Positions 15,742 through 24,360 of a DNA stretch of 64,000 bases are shown one piece after another. The position numbers and the translations under genes are program-made. The stretch spans positions 124,001 through 188,000 of the forward strand of contig JAQGHR010000072.1 of NCBI GenBank assembly GCA_028291545.1, given 5' to 3'. Source of the stretch: Planctomycetota bacterium (GTDB lineage Bacteria > Planctomycetota > Planctomycetia > Isosphaerales > Isosphaeraceae). Every line of letters begins with the position of its first letter. Position 1 is the first letter of the stretch. The notes beneath the pieces were generated by a model, which was given only the letters and a program-made list of their open reading frames with translations, made no database searches and had not been told where the DNA came from.

Positions 15742-17502
15742 TCAGAACGGAACCGTGCCGGACGGAAGGTTTGGTGCGTTGCCGGGCTGCCCCGGCGCAG
15801 GCGTCGTGACGGGCGCTCCCTCGACGTTCAACACGCAGCGGAATCCCAGGTAGGGCAGTCGGGCATCGGTCCGCGTGCCCGTTCTCCAGGAACCGTCCCA
15901 GTCTTTCGAGCCGCCCTTGATCACGACTTCGGGGATCTTGGCGCGGCCCTTGGGCGGCCCACCGGGGTTGATGGCCGTCTTCCCCTTCAAGGTCGCGTAA
16001 TACTTGGTATCGAACCAGTCATTGGTCCACTCCCAGGCGTTCCCGGCAAGGTCGAAGGCGCCGTACGGGGAGAGATCGTTCGGAAACGACATGACCGGGT
16101 CGATCTGCTTCGGGTCGCGAGTTCGATCCCATTGCGCCTTGGGATTTCCCCAGGGGTGGAGCCTGCCATCCGGGGTCCTCGCGGCCATCTCCCACTGGGC
16201 CTCCGAGGGGAGCGCCTTACCGGCCCACTGCGCATAGGCTCGGGCTTCGGCCTGGGTCACGTTGACGACCGGGAGATCATTAACAGGCATTCCCTTGCGA
16301 AACAGAGAGAACTGGCGGCCGGTAATCTCGTGTTGATCGATGTAATAGCTCGACAGTTGGACCTTGTGGGCCGGTCGCTCCTCGGGTTTCCCGTCATCTC
16401 GCCCCTGCGTGAAGGTCTCGCCCGGGACCAGGACCATCGATCCGCCGTCCCGGTCGCAGGTGATTTCCAGAGGCCAGCCGGACGCATGGACGCCCGCTTC
16501 CTCGCGGGCGTGAAATCCTGGGGGAAGCGCGTGGGCCGGAACCTCGGCCTTCGGCAGCCCGACTCCGGTCGGCCGCCGGGGTTCCGCGAGGGCTGATCCG
16601 GCAGTCGCGGCGGTGTTTGCCGGAGTTGCGGTCGGCGATTTCGGCACGATCTCGACGACCGCGGTACCCGGGGGGACGAGGGTCGCGGGTTTCTCGACCT
16701 CAACTTCGGCCGCGGGCGGTGTGGTCTCCGTCGGCGGCTCCGATTCGGTCGGGCCAGTCGGCATCGGTTCGGCCTTGGTCGCGATCACGGCGGCCCCGGT
16801 CACGAACAGGGGCAATCCTTGTTTGTTGCGCTCTCGCGCGCTGATGGCGAGCTTCGCCGAGGGGGTCTCGCCGAACTCCGCGACCACTCGCTCGACGCGC
16901 TTCAGGGCGTCTACGAGCTTGCCGTCACGCTCCAGTAGCCTTGCCTCGGCGAGGATTCCTTTCGCCAGCTCTTCACGGACCTTGGGTGATTGCTTCGGTG
17001 GCGCGGATGCAACCTGCCCCCCCGTCGGAGGCTCGGGGTCGACCTCGGGCGTATCCGGCCGCAAGGATCGGTAGATGAGGAAGACCGCCAGCACGAGAAT
17101 CGTCCCCGCGACTCCTCCGACCATCAATCGCATGCGGCGTCGTGCGTCGAAGGTCTCGCCTTCAGGCGTTTCCTCGACGAGCATCCCCTTCTTTTCGGGG
17201 ATGGCGCTGAGTCCCTTCGCCTTGTTTTTCGGACGGACCGACTCAACCTGGCCGGGGCGCGTCGGGTTGGGCACTGGCGCGGGTCGAGCAGGCTCGGGCT
17301 TACCGGCCCGGGGCGGGTTCGGCGCCGATGGCTTTTCCTTTTTCCTGGCGGCGTCGCCCGGAGCCGATGCCGAAGCAGTGAGACCCTCCTGGGCCTCTGC
17401 ATCATCGGGGTCCGGCTCTGGCGGTTGATAGACGATCCGGGGCAGGTATTTCGGCTGGCTCGATGGCCGTTTCGGGTCTTGAGGGGATTCGGCCATGCGC
17501 AT
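15742..17502 (-). CDS. membrane-anchored formylglycine-generating-enzyme-like (SUMF1) protein
   Basis: A 586-residue protein; ATG 17502 is used, with ATG 17496 equally possible. Residues 1-120 are Pro/Ala/Lys-rich and disordered. A transmembrane helix lies at ~125-145 (LMVGGVAGTILVLAVFLIYR). A coiled, TPR-like segment follows (AKGILAEARLLERDGKLVDA), then a Pro/Thr linker. Residues ~350-575 form the FGE-sulfatase fold: MVLVPGETFTQGRDDGKPEE, YYIDQHEITGRQFSLF, NVTQAEARAYAQWAGKALPSEAQWE, GNAWEWTNDWF and the terminal LGFRCVL. True FGE uses paired cysteines to oxidise a sulfatase cysteine; here only the Cys of GFRC is obvious, so it may be a non-catalytic or differently acting relative. No sulfatase gene lies in the window. 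Confidence 0.8.
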   Translation of the reverse strand: MRMAESPQDPKRPSSQPKYLPRIVYQPPEPDPDDAEAQEGLTASASAPGDAARKKEKPSAPNPPRAGKPEPARPAPVPNPTRPGQVESVRPKNKAKGLSAIPEKKGMLVEETPEGETFDARRRMRLMVGGVAGTILVLAVFLIYRSLRPDTPEVDPEPPTGGQVASAPPKQSPKVREELAKGILAEARLLERDGKLVDALKRVERVVAEFGETPSAKLAISARERNKQGLPLFVTGAAVIATKAEPMPTGPTESEPPTETTPPAAEVEVEKPATLVPPGTAVVEIVPKSPTATPANTAATAGSALAEPRRPTGVGLPKAEVPAHALPPGFHAREEAGVHASGWPLEITCDRDGGSMVLVPGETFTQGRDDGKPEERPAHKVQLSSYYIDQHEITGRQFSLFRKGMPVNDLPVVNVTQAEARAYAQWAGKALPSEAQWEMAARTPDGRLHPWGNPKAQWDRTRDPKQIDPVMSFPNDLSPYGAFDLAGNAWEWTNDWFDTKYYATLKGKTAINPGGPPKGRAKIPEVVIKGGSKDWDGSWRTGTRTDARLPYLGFRCVLNVEGAPVTTPAPGQPGNAPNLPSGTVPF

Positions 17503-17658
17503 CGCCCCACGTCTGGACAGGCGTTTGCCTCTAGGGAAAAGGTAACGGTCCGGCCCTCACACGACAAGGGGGACCGCCCAAAGCGGTCGATGGCGGATCG
17601 GCTTGAGGATTGTTAAACTTCGCGCGTGGCAGTCTTCAACCGTTCAAGGATTTTCACC

Positions 17659-18279
17659 ATGCGCACGCTCCTCCTCGCTTTCGCCGGTCTGCTGGCCATC
17701 GGTCTCGCGGCGACGGCCGACGATGAATCGAACGCCGTCTTGACCGGCGACGACCTCTCCCAGCTGCGCCTCGTCGGATTCGGCCCCGAGACGATTTCCA
17801 TCAAGGACAAGGAGATCCGCCTCACGGGCAAGCCGAACGGCTACTTCGCGACGAAGCAGTCGTACAAGAACTACGTGCTGAAATTCGAATGGATGTACGA
17901 GCGACCGGCAGGCTACAAGGACGGCGACAAGTTCAACGGCAACAGCGGGGTTCTCGTCCACCTCGTCCCACCCGACAAGGTGTGGCCAAAGTGCATCGAA
18001 GTCCAGCTCGCCTACGCCGAGGCCGGGCACATCTTCGCGATCAATGGCGCGAAGTTCACGGGGAAGACCGACCGCGACGCCTTGAAGAAGTCCATGAAGC
18101 CCGTCGGCGAATGGAACGAACAGGAGATCATCTGCAAGGACGGCGTGATGACATGCACGGTGAACGGCGTGACGGTCGCCTCGGGCTCCGGCGCCAGCCC
18201 TGACGAGGGCACCATCGGCTTCCAGGCGGAAGGCTCGCCCATCCGGTTCCGCTTCCTGAGGATCAAGAAGATGAACTGA
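17659..18279 (+). CDS. secreted DUF1080 / 3-keto-disaccharide hydrolase-like protein (206 aa)
   Basis: The ATG at 17659 has AAGGA about 10 bases upstream and starts a clear signal peptide (MRTLLLAFAGLLAIGLAATA). The mature protein is a single concanavalin/LamG-like jelly roll of the DUF1080 family: YFATKQSYKNYVLKFEWMYE, NSGVLVHLVPPDKVWPKCIE, WNEQEIICKDGVMTCTVNGV, EGTIGFQAEGSPIRFRFLRI. Such domains are very abundant in planctomycetes; some members act on 3-keto-glycosides, others may only bind polysaccharide. It is expected in the periplasm or outside the cell. It converges on rho with a 75-base gap and has no functional neighbours. Confidence 0.85.
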   Translation: MRTLLLAFAGLLAIGLAATADDESNAVLTGDDLSQLRLVGFGPETISIKDKEIRLTGKPNGYFATKQSYKNYVLKFEWMYERPAGYKDGDKFNGNSGVLVHLVPPDKVWPKCIEVQLAYAEAGHIFAINGAKFTGKTDRDALKKSMKPVGEWNEQEIICKDGVMTCTVNGVTVASGSGASPDEGTIGFQAEGSPIRFRFLRIKKMN

Positions 18280-18354
18280 GCCAGGCCACGCGGAGTGGGG
18301 GCCGGGGCGAACTCCTCATCCCGGTTCTCGCTCCATGATCGATACGGACGCAGC

Positions 18355-19476
18355 CTATTTCACGGCCACGGCAATCCGATCGAGGAATTCCGCATTACTC
18401 TTGGTCTTGCCCATCTGGCGGATCAGGCTTTCCATGGCCTCGACGGGTTTGACGTCGGCCAGGGTCCTCCGCAGCAGGTTCACTCGGGCGAGAGTCGTGG
18501 GGTCCAGGAGCCGCTCTTCCTTGCGGGTCCCGGAGAGTTGCAGGTCGATCGCGGGCCAGACGCGGCGGTCGGCGAGGCGACGGTCGAGGACGACCTCCAT
18601 ATTCCCGGTTCCCTTGAACTCCTGGAAAATGATCTCGTCCATGCGGCTTCCGGTCTCGATCAGGCAGGTGGCGAGCACGGTCAAGGAGCCGCCCTCATCG
18701 AAGACGCGCGCCGAGCCGAACAGTTTCTTGGGAACGTCGAGCGCCTTGATATCGATCCCGCCGGACATCGTTCGGCCCGAGTTTGAGCCCTTGTTATAGG
18801 CGCGGGCCAATCGCGTCAGGCTATCCAGCAGGATGAGGACCTCGCCACCGTTCTCGGCGATTCGCTTGGCGCGATCGATGGCGAGCTGCGCCAGGCGGAT
18901 ATGTTCTTCGGTCGCGTGGTCGTTGGATGAGGCGACCACCTCGCCGCTGATCGACCGTCGCATCTCGGTCACTTCCTCGGGCCGCTCGTCGACGAGCAAG
19001 ACCATCAGGTGCAGCTCGGGATGGTTCTTGGTCACCGCGGCGGCGATTTGCTGGAGCAGGATGGTCTTGCCGGTGCGCGGGGGGGCGACGATGAGGCCGC
19101 GCTGGCCCTTGCCGATGGGGGTGAGCAAGTCCATCACGCGCGTACCCATCGGCTCGGCGCCGGTCTCCAGGCGGATCGTCTGATGCGGGTCGATGGCGGT
19201 GAGATCGTCGAATCCCGCCCGTCCGAGATACTGGTCGGGAGCAAACCCATCGATCTCCGTCAATTCGGCGAGCCGAGGGCCCTGCCCCCGGGCGGCCGCT
19301 TCGATCGTTCCTGTCAAGCGCGCACCCTGACGAAGGCCGAACCGGGACAGGAGCGGCGTGCCGACATACACGTCATCGGTGGCGGCTTTATAGTTCCGCT
19401 TCGGATCGCGGAGGAAACCATACCCCTTGGGGTGCAATTCCAGGACACCGGTACGGGTGCTCTCAGCCGTGCTCAT
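18355..19476 (-). CDS. rho: transcription termination factor Rho, short form (373 aa)
   Basis: This is the hexameric RNA-translocating ATPase that ends transcription. The protein starts directly at the RNA-binding cold-shock-like domain (GVLELHPKGYGFLRDP) and lacks the N-terminal SAP-like Rho_N helical bundle, so it is ~45 residues shorter than E. coli Rho. The motor is intact: Walker A in APPRTGKT, Walker B region VLLVDERPEEVTEM, the conserved DSLTRLARAYN, SGGIDIKALDVPKKLFGSAR and the arginine-containing LDRRLADRR. The ATG at 19476 is followed immediately by family sequence. It is a monocistronic gene. Many hairpins in this window lack T-tracts, which is consistent with Rho having a large role. 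Confidence 0.95.
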   Translation of the reverse strand: MSTAESTRTGVLELHPKGYGFLRDPKRNYKAATDDVYVGTPLLSRFGLRQGARLTGTIEAAARGQGPRLAELTEIDGFAPDQYLGRAGFDDLTAIDPHQTIRLETGAEPMGTRVMDLLTPIGKGQRGLIVAPPRTGKTILLQQIAAAVTKNHPELHLMVLLVDERPEEVTEMRRSISGEVVASSNDHATEEHIRLAQLAIDRAKRIAENGGEVLILLDSLTRLARAYNKGSNSGRTMSGGIDIKALDVPKKLFGSARVFDEGGSLTVLATCLIETGSRMDEIIFQEFKGTGNMEVVLDRRLADRRVWPAIDLQLSGTRKEERLLDPTTLARVNLLRRTLADVKPVEAMESLIRQMGKTKSNAEFLDRIAVAVK

Positions 19477-19812
19477 GGGTCAGACTCACGATAGACGATC
19501 GACCACGACGAACACTAGTCGGCAACCGTCGCGCCAATGCGTACGGTGAGGCCGAGCCGGGTGTGGGCGGGACGCAAGGGGGACGGACGACTCGGGAGAT
19601 CGTCCTCGGGCGGGCCGTTTCTGAGGGGAGTATGGCGAAACGTTATCCTAACCGATCATCCCGGCCGAGTCTATCTCGAATTCCCTAGGAGCGTGCCTCC
19701 GAGAACCGGTTCGATTCGAGAATTATCGACCCCACGGGCTCGCGCGGTGTTACGATGCAGGAGGTGCGGATCGTTGGCGCGAACGGGGCGAGCCGCCCCG
19801 AGGGGGCGACAC
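19477..19812. other. intergenic region between rho and the secreted unknown gene
   Basis: This 336-base region holds no convincing gene. An open frame runs through it in phase with the downstream gene but its translation is not protein-like. A possible hairpin with CTCGAAT/ATTCGAG arms lies at about 19675-19716. The 10-mer GGGACGCAAG occurs at 19569-19578 without the other parts of a GEMM aptamer. Confidence 0.4.
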
Positions 19813-20565
19813 GTGGGGAACCGTCTGCGTTGGACGCGGATTCTGGCAGGGATGTTCGTCGTCGCGGCGGGCCTAGGAACGCGCGAGGCGAAGTCGCAAC
19901 TGGTCACGCCTCCCGACCTGTTCGTCAGCGGGATGCGATCGCCGCAGTTCCCACCGGCGGGGGATTGGGCCGAGGTGGTCACCGTCACGTCGAAGTGGCT
20001 CGTGATCCAGAACCAGAGCGGCCAGCAGTTCCCGATCGCGCTCGATTCAATCGCCCAATTCGTCCTTCGCTGGCCGATCTCGCCCGAGGCGATCACGGGC
20101 ACCGCGCTCGTGGAGACCACCGGGATCGATCTCGGGTCCAACCAGATCCGAACCGACCACGTCGATGTGTTTGAGGGGGCCGCGCGCCTTCTCGTCCGAC
20201 CCATCATGCAGCAGGTGATCGGCTTCAACCGCCGGCCGACCGCATTCGACATCCAGAACCAGAATAATTACGGGGTCTATATTCCCCTGTTGCCCGGCGA
20301 GGATCAGATCCCGAACCGGCTGCACGTCTGCGGGCCGGTTGCGGGGGGCAACCCGTTGCGAATCGCCGTCGCCGGAAATAACTCGGTCGCGGTTTATCCC
20401 GGTGGCACGGGGCTCTTCTTCAGCCAGGTCACGGCAGGATCCGCGGGCCTGCTCCGCCAGCACGACCTGGTTTATGTCGTCCCGACGGATGTTACACCGA
20501 AGAGCCTGATTCTTGGCCAGATGGTCGGCTACAAGAAGATACCACTCAGCCAGTTCGTGCCCTGA
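19813..20565 (+). CDS. secreted protein of unknown function (250 aa)
   Basis: The GTG at 19813, with AGGGGG about 7 bases upstream, gives a complete signal peptide (GNRLRWTRILAGMFVVAAGL, cut near AKSQ); the frame stays open to 19537 but that part is not protein-like. The mature part is beta-rich with no cysteine pairs or catalytic motif I recognise (WAEVVTVTSKWLVIQNQSGQ, YGVYIPLLPGEDQIPNRLHV, HDLVYVVPTDVTPKSLILGQ). It resembles planctomycete-specific secreted hypotheticals. Its 3' end faces the foldback repeat and the convergent squalene-cyclase-repeat genes. Confidence 0.6.
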   Translation: MGNRLRWTRILAGMFVVAAGLGTREAKSQLVTPPDLFVSGMRSPQFPPAGDWAEVVTVTSKWLVIQNQSGQQFPIALDSIAQFVLRWPISPEAITGTALVETTGIDLGSNQIRTDHVDVFEGAARLLVRPIMQQVIGFNRRPTAFDIQNQNNYGVYIPLLPGEDQIPNRLHVCGPVAGGNPLRIAVAGNNSVAVYPGGTGLFFSQVTAGSAGLLRQHDLVYVVPTDVTPKSLILGQMVGYKKIPLSQFVP

Positions 20566-20596
20566 TAGATGAAAAGCAATCCGGGTTGTTGCATTT

Positions 20597-20778
20597 GCCC
20601 CGGAGGGGCCGGAGTGAATAGCCAGGGGCGGGACGCCCCTGGACCTCGGCTCGCCAGGTACGGGCGACGGACCCCATAGCGGGAAACCGTTCCCTCGCCC
20701 GTCCCGGGCGAGCGTGACCGGCGTGACCGAACCCGGGGGCGTGCCGCCCCTTGCTATGAGCCCGCGCCCCTCCGGGGC
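20597..20778. repeat. foldback (MITE-like) repeat with ~53-bp imperfect inverted ends
   Basis: The left end 20597-20649 and right end 20727-20778 are near gapless reverse complements: GCCCCGGAGGGGC is exact at the outside. After an 8-base divergent stretch, ATAGC(C/A)AGGGGCGG(G/C)ACGCCCC agrees. Each end also contains its own small palindrome. No gene lies inside. It fills the gap between two convergent genes, a typical site for such elements. The CAGGGGCG/CGCCCCTG core also occurs inside the MITE at 8452-8470. Confidence 0.6.
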
Positions 20779-20833
20779 GAGAAATAACCACTCCAGATAG
20801 CCCCTTAGCCCCGTGCGCGGTTTAGGCCGGAAA

Positions 20834-22501
20834 TCACTTTGCCGGTCCGGCCATGGCGGGCCTGGGGGCCTCATCGGGATCACGGTCGGCGCCGGCCATC
20901 TCGCCGCCCTGGTCGCGGTACAGGGGGAGATAGCGGTAGTAGACTTCCAGGGTCAGGAGAGACAGCGAGGTGGTATAGAGCCGACCACCCATAAGACCCC
21001 ACCTGTCAATCTGGGGAGAGTTCGGATCCCAGCTCCCGCGGTCGCAACCCTCGCCCGCGGCTTGCATGCCAATCAGGCCCTCGCGGACGCGGGCATTCCA
21101 GTGCTCCCAGGTTTTCCCGTGCATGTTGTGGAGGAGCTGGGTCGCGTAATACCAGTAGTAAATGTTTCTTTCCTGGGATGCCTCCAGATGCTCCGCGATC
21201 GCCGCGGTACCGGCCAGCATGGCGGGATGGTCGCGAGGCCAGCCCAGGAGTTGCCGGCAGACGAGGGCCTCGGCCGTCATGCTGGGGCTCTGAGGCCGTC
21301 CGGGCATGTAGCAATAGGTCGCCAGCGACGGGTCGGAGACCGCGCGATCGAGGTACTCTCGCGATCGACGCAGGACTGCCTTGTTGACTTCCAGGCCCGC
21401 GAGATGGGCGCTCCGCATGGCGAACACCTGCCAGCCGAAGACCGACGTGTCGCTATCCTGGTTGACCACGTAGCGCCAACCACCGTCGGAACGATTCTGG
21501 GTGCGATTAATGTAGAAGATCGCCCGCTGGGCCGGGTCGCGGAGCCGCTTGTCCTTGGTAATCCCGTACGCTTCGCAGAGGGCCATCGTCGCGATCGCGT
21601 GGCTGTAGAAGAGCGTGTGGTTGCCGCCGCCGGTGAAGAGTTCCCCGGTGGGTTTCTGCATCTTCACGAGCCAGAACAGCCCGCGCTCCAGGGTCTTCTG
21701 GTAGCGGCCGGGCGACGTGTGCGTGTGGCCCGCCCCCAGAAGGGGCAGCAGGGCCAGCCCGGTCGCTCCCGTGTCGGTAATCATGGACGCCGCATCGGGA
21801 CAGGGCGCCCCTTTGCAGTACGGGTTCGTGTCCAGGCTCCAGGCGCCGTCGGGCCGCTGGTGGCGGGCGATCCAGTCGAGCCCAAGCTCCACGGCTTTCT
21901 CGGATTCCACGGTCCCGCCCTCGCGGCGGACCATCTTGGCTCGGCCCTCCGCCGATCGACCGGAGAACGGGGCCATCAACGGCAGCCTCGCGTCGAAGAC
22001 GCCGGCGCCTTCGGTCATCGCCTTGGCGGAAGCCGCCAACCGCCCCGGCTGCTTGGAGGGTTGAGAGGGCTCCTTAGGCAGCGTGAGCTCGGCCGGTTCC
22101 TTGGACATGTTATTGACCGCGGGGCCCATCACGTAGGAATCGGGCAGCTTCGGCACCCGGATCTCCACCGAAGGGAGCGGATTGACTTCCAGGGAAAGCG
22201 AGGGCGGCTCATCGCTTTTCAGGGTCGTGAATGGGTCGCCCGCACGATCCGCGGGATGGAGCGAGGTCACGTCGTCCGAGAGCTGGCCGACAATCTTCGG
22301 GAACTCGCCCTTGGATTCGTCATGGCCCATCACGTTGACCAGGACCGCCAGGAGCAGGAGCATGAGTGCGTGCAGCGCCAGGCTGGTGCCCCACGGCGTG
22401 AGCCATCGCATCCACTCGGGCGTTTCGAAGTCCAACTTTCGCGCGGTGCGGCGGAAGCGGACACGAGCAATCCGGAGCAGGCGAGGACTCGATCGTGCCA
22501 T
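20834..22501 (-). CDS. membrane-anchored squalene-cyclase/prenyltransferase-repeat protein (paralogue 1)
   Basis: ATG 22501 is chosen; a TTG 39 bases upstream is the alternative. The 555-residue protein has a basic N-terminus, then ETPEWMRWLTPWGTSLALHA leading into one transmembrane helix (~38-57), and a Pro-rich linker. From ~215 it has an alpha/alpha barrel with repeated DG-x-W motifs (RHQRPDGAWSL, NRSDGGWRY, DRGSWDP), as in squalene-hopene cyclases and prenyltransferases. The cyclase DxDD acid motif is not visible, so a catalytic cyclase role is unlikely. The barrel probably sits in the periplasm. It is the downstream member of a tandem pair with the gene at 22632-24221, sharing nearly the same first 45 residues and barrel pattern, which shows gene duplication. 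Confidence 0.8.
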   Translation of the reverse strand: MARSSPRLLRIARVRFRRTARKLDFETPEWMRWLTPWGTSLALHALMLLLLAVLVNVMGHDESKGEFPKIVGQLSDDVTSLHPADRAGDPFTTLKSDEPPSLSLEVNPLPSVEIRVPKLPDSYVMGPAVNNMSKEPAELTLPKEPSQPSKQPGRLAASAKAMTEGAGVFDARLPLMAPFSGRSAEGRAKMVRREGGTVESEKAVELGLDWIARHQRPDGAWSLDTNPYCKGAPCPDAASMITDTGATGLALLPLLGAGHTHTSPGRYQKTLERGLFWLVKMQKPTGELFTGGGNHTLFYSHAIATMALCEAYGITKDKRLRDPAQRAIFYINRTQNRSDGGWRYVVNQDSDTSVFGWQVFAMRSAHLAGLEVNKAVLRRSREYLDRAVSDPSLATYCYMPGRPQSPSMTAEALVCRQLLGWPRDHPAMLAGTAAIAEHLEASQERNIYYWYYATQLLHNMHGKTWEHWNARVREGLIGMQAAGEGCDRGSWDPNSPQIDRWGLMGGRLYTTSLSLLTLEVYYRYLPLYRDQGGEMAGADRDPDEAPRPAMAGPAK

Positions 22502-22631
22502 CGGTTGTGAATCCTGTCGAGGTGGCGCAATCCCACGCAAAACAGACGAGCCCGGCGCGCGGACTATTCGATCGGAGCGAACGCTCCGACCACTATCCGT
22601 AAACGAGGCAGGGAGCCTGCCAGGTCAGGGC

Positions 22632-24221
22632 TCATTTCCCCGATGGGCTGGCCTCCGCGCCGACCGTCATGTCCGGAAGGGCCTGATCGCGAGCCTTGTA
22701 GAGCGGGAGATAGCGATAGTAAACCTCCAGGGTCAGCAGCGACATGGCGGTCGTGTAGTGTCGACCGATCTCGCGGCCCCAGCGGTCCGGCGTGGGCTTG
22801 TTCGGGTCCCAGCTTCCCCGGGCGCAACCGTTGCCGGTGACCTGGATGCTCACCAGACCGTTGCGAATCGTCGGGTTCCATGCCTTCCATGCGACATTCT
22901 GCATGTTGTGGAGAAGCTGGGTGCTGTAATACCAGTAGTAGATGTTTCGTTCCTGATCCCTCAGAAGATGGGTCGAGACGAGCTTCACGCCATTTGAGAG
23001 CTCCTTGGAATCTCTCGGCCAGCCGAGGTATTGCCGCACGAGCAACGCCTCGGCGCTCATCACGGGGGAATTGGGCTGGCCGGGTTGATAGCCGTAGGTG
23101 GTCTTGCGGGGGTCGGACGCGGCCTTGTCGAGGTATCGGGTCGCCCCCTTGAACACGTCCGGGGGGACTTTCAGACCGGCGAGCTGACCGCTCCGAATCG
23201 CCATGATTTGCCAGCCGAAAACGCTGGTATCGCCCTGTTCACCGGGGTTATAGCGCCAGCCACCGTCGTCGGGGCTCTGGCTCTTGACGATGAAGCCGAG
23301 GGCTCGCTCGGCGGGTTCCTTCAGGTGGGAATCGCGGGTGACGCCGTACGCCTCGCAGAGTGCCATCGTGGCGATTCCGTGGCTGTACATGCGCGTGTTC
23401 CCGCCACCGCCGATGAAGAGTTCGCCGTCGGATTTCTGGATCGAGAGCAGCCAGTCAATCCCGCGCTTGAGGGTCGCCTGATAGCGTCCGGGTCCGAGGT
23501 GAGAATGGCCGGCACCCAGCATCGGCAGCAGCGCCAGCCCGGTCGCCGCGACGTCGCTCTCACCGGTGCCTTCGCTCGGGCAGCCGGCACCCTGGCACTG
23601 GCCGCGATGATTGAGGCTCCAGCTTCCGTCCTTCCTCTGGTGCCGCGACAGCCAATCGATGCCCATCTCGACGGCGCGTTCGGACTCGACCGATCCTCCC
23701 TCGCGGCGAACAAGCCGCGCCTTGGCCTCACCCTGTCGCCCCGAGAATGGAACCGAGGGCTCGGGCACGCGGAGTGACGGACCGGTGCCGGCACCCGAAG
23801 CCGCGACCTCGGGAGGCGCCGCCGTCGTCATCAAACCATTGCCCGGGCCGATCGGGAGCAACGATTCCGGAGCCGCGATGTTGTCCGCGCCTTTGGGGTC
23901 GAGCGAAAATGAGGGCGGATCGGGAGTCTGGAGCGTGATGAATGGGTCGCCCGCCTTGTCCGCGGGCTTCAGGGAAGTGAGGTCCTCGGTCAACTGATTT
24001 GCGGCCAACTGTGATTCCAGGGCCGGCCGGGCGTGGCCGTCTTCGGAACTCACATAAACGAGGAGCCCCAGGACCGCGAGGGCCGCGGCATGAAGTACAA
24101 GGCTGGTTCCCCAAGGCGTGAGCCACCGCAACCATTCCGGAGTCTCGCGATCGAGCTTCCGGAGCTGGTAGCGGAGTCGAATTCGGAGGGATCGAAACAC
24201 ACCACGAGACCGTCGTGTCAT
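22632..24221 (-). CDS. membrane-anchored squalene-cyclase/prenyltransferase-repeat protein (paralogue 2)
   Basis: A 529-residue paralogue of the next gene. ATG 24221 is preferred over a GTG 33 bases upstream. The N-terminus aligns residue for residue with paralogue 1 (ETPEWLRWLTPWGTSLVLHA at the same position), then a transmembrane helix, a variable linker (PADKAGDPFITLQTPDPPSF is also shared in pattern) and the barrel with RHQRKDGSWSL, DDGGWRYNPGEQGDTSVFGW and ARGSWDPNKP. Both end in TLEVYYRYLPLYK/R. No DxDD motif is seen. The two genes are 130 bases apart on the same strand and probably co-transcribed. The function of this anchored class is not established; a structural or terpenoid/peptidoglycan-related role is only a guess. 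Confidence 0.8.
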   Translation of the reverse strand: MTRRSRGVFRSLRIRLRYQLRKLDRETPEWLRWLTPWGTSLVLHAAALAVLGLLVYVSSEDGHARPALESQLAANQLTEDLTSLKPADKAGDPFITLQTPDPPSFSLDPKGADNIAAPESLLPIGPGNGLMTTAAPPEVAASGAGTGPSLRVPEPSVPFSGRQGEAKARLVRREGGSVESERAVEMGIDWLSRHQRKDGSWSLNHRGQCQGAGCPSEGTGESDVAATGLALLPMLGAGHSHLGPGRYQATLKRGIDWLLSIQKSDGELFIGGGGNTRMYSHGIATMALCEAYGVTRDSHLKEPAERALGFIVKSQSPDDGGWRYNPGEQGDTSVFGWQIMAIRSGQLAGLKVPPDVFKGATRYLDKAASDPRKTTYGYQPGQPNSPVMSAEALLVRQYLGWPRDSKELSNGVKLVSTHLLRDQERNIYYWYYSTQLLHNMQNVAWKAWNPTIRNGLVSIQVTGNGCARGSWDPNKPTPDRWGREIGRHYTTAMSLLTLEVYYRYLPLYKARDQALPDMTVGAEASPSGK

Positions 24222-24360
24222 GGCGATGCCCGCTGCGGGAGATGGAGGCGGCACCCGCCATCATAGCGTCCGGCGACGCCCTTGCCATGAGCCTTCGATC
24301 GAGAATGCATGAAATCCGATCCGCGCGTCGCTCCCGGACAGTCTTCCGGGACCGCCGGGG

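Noticed and set aside
19569-19578. GGGACGCAAG, a GEMM-like decamer near the start of the gap before the secreted unknown gene
   Set aside because: None of the other conserved aptamer segments (CAAAC, closing helix, CGATGG) occur in order around it.
20813-22510. 565-codon plus-strand open frame opposite the squalene-repeat gene
   Set aside because: Antisense shadow of a clear gene with repeat motifs on the minus strand.
24224-24266. GATG and GGCGG-rich stretch resembling a fluoride riboswitch
   Set aside because: The downstream CTGATG core and pseudoknot partners are missing, and it lies at a gene start without suitable spacing.
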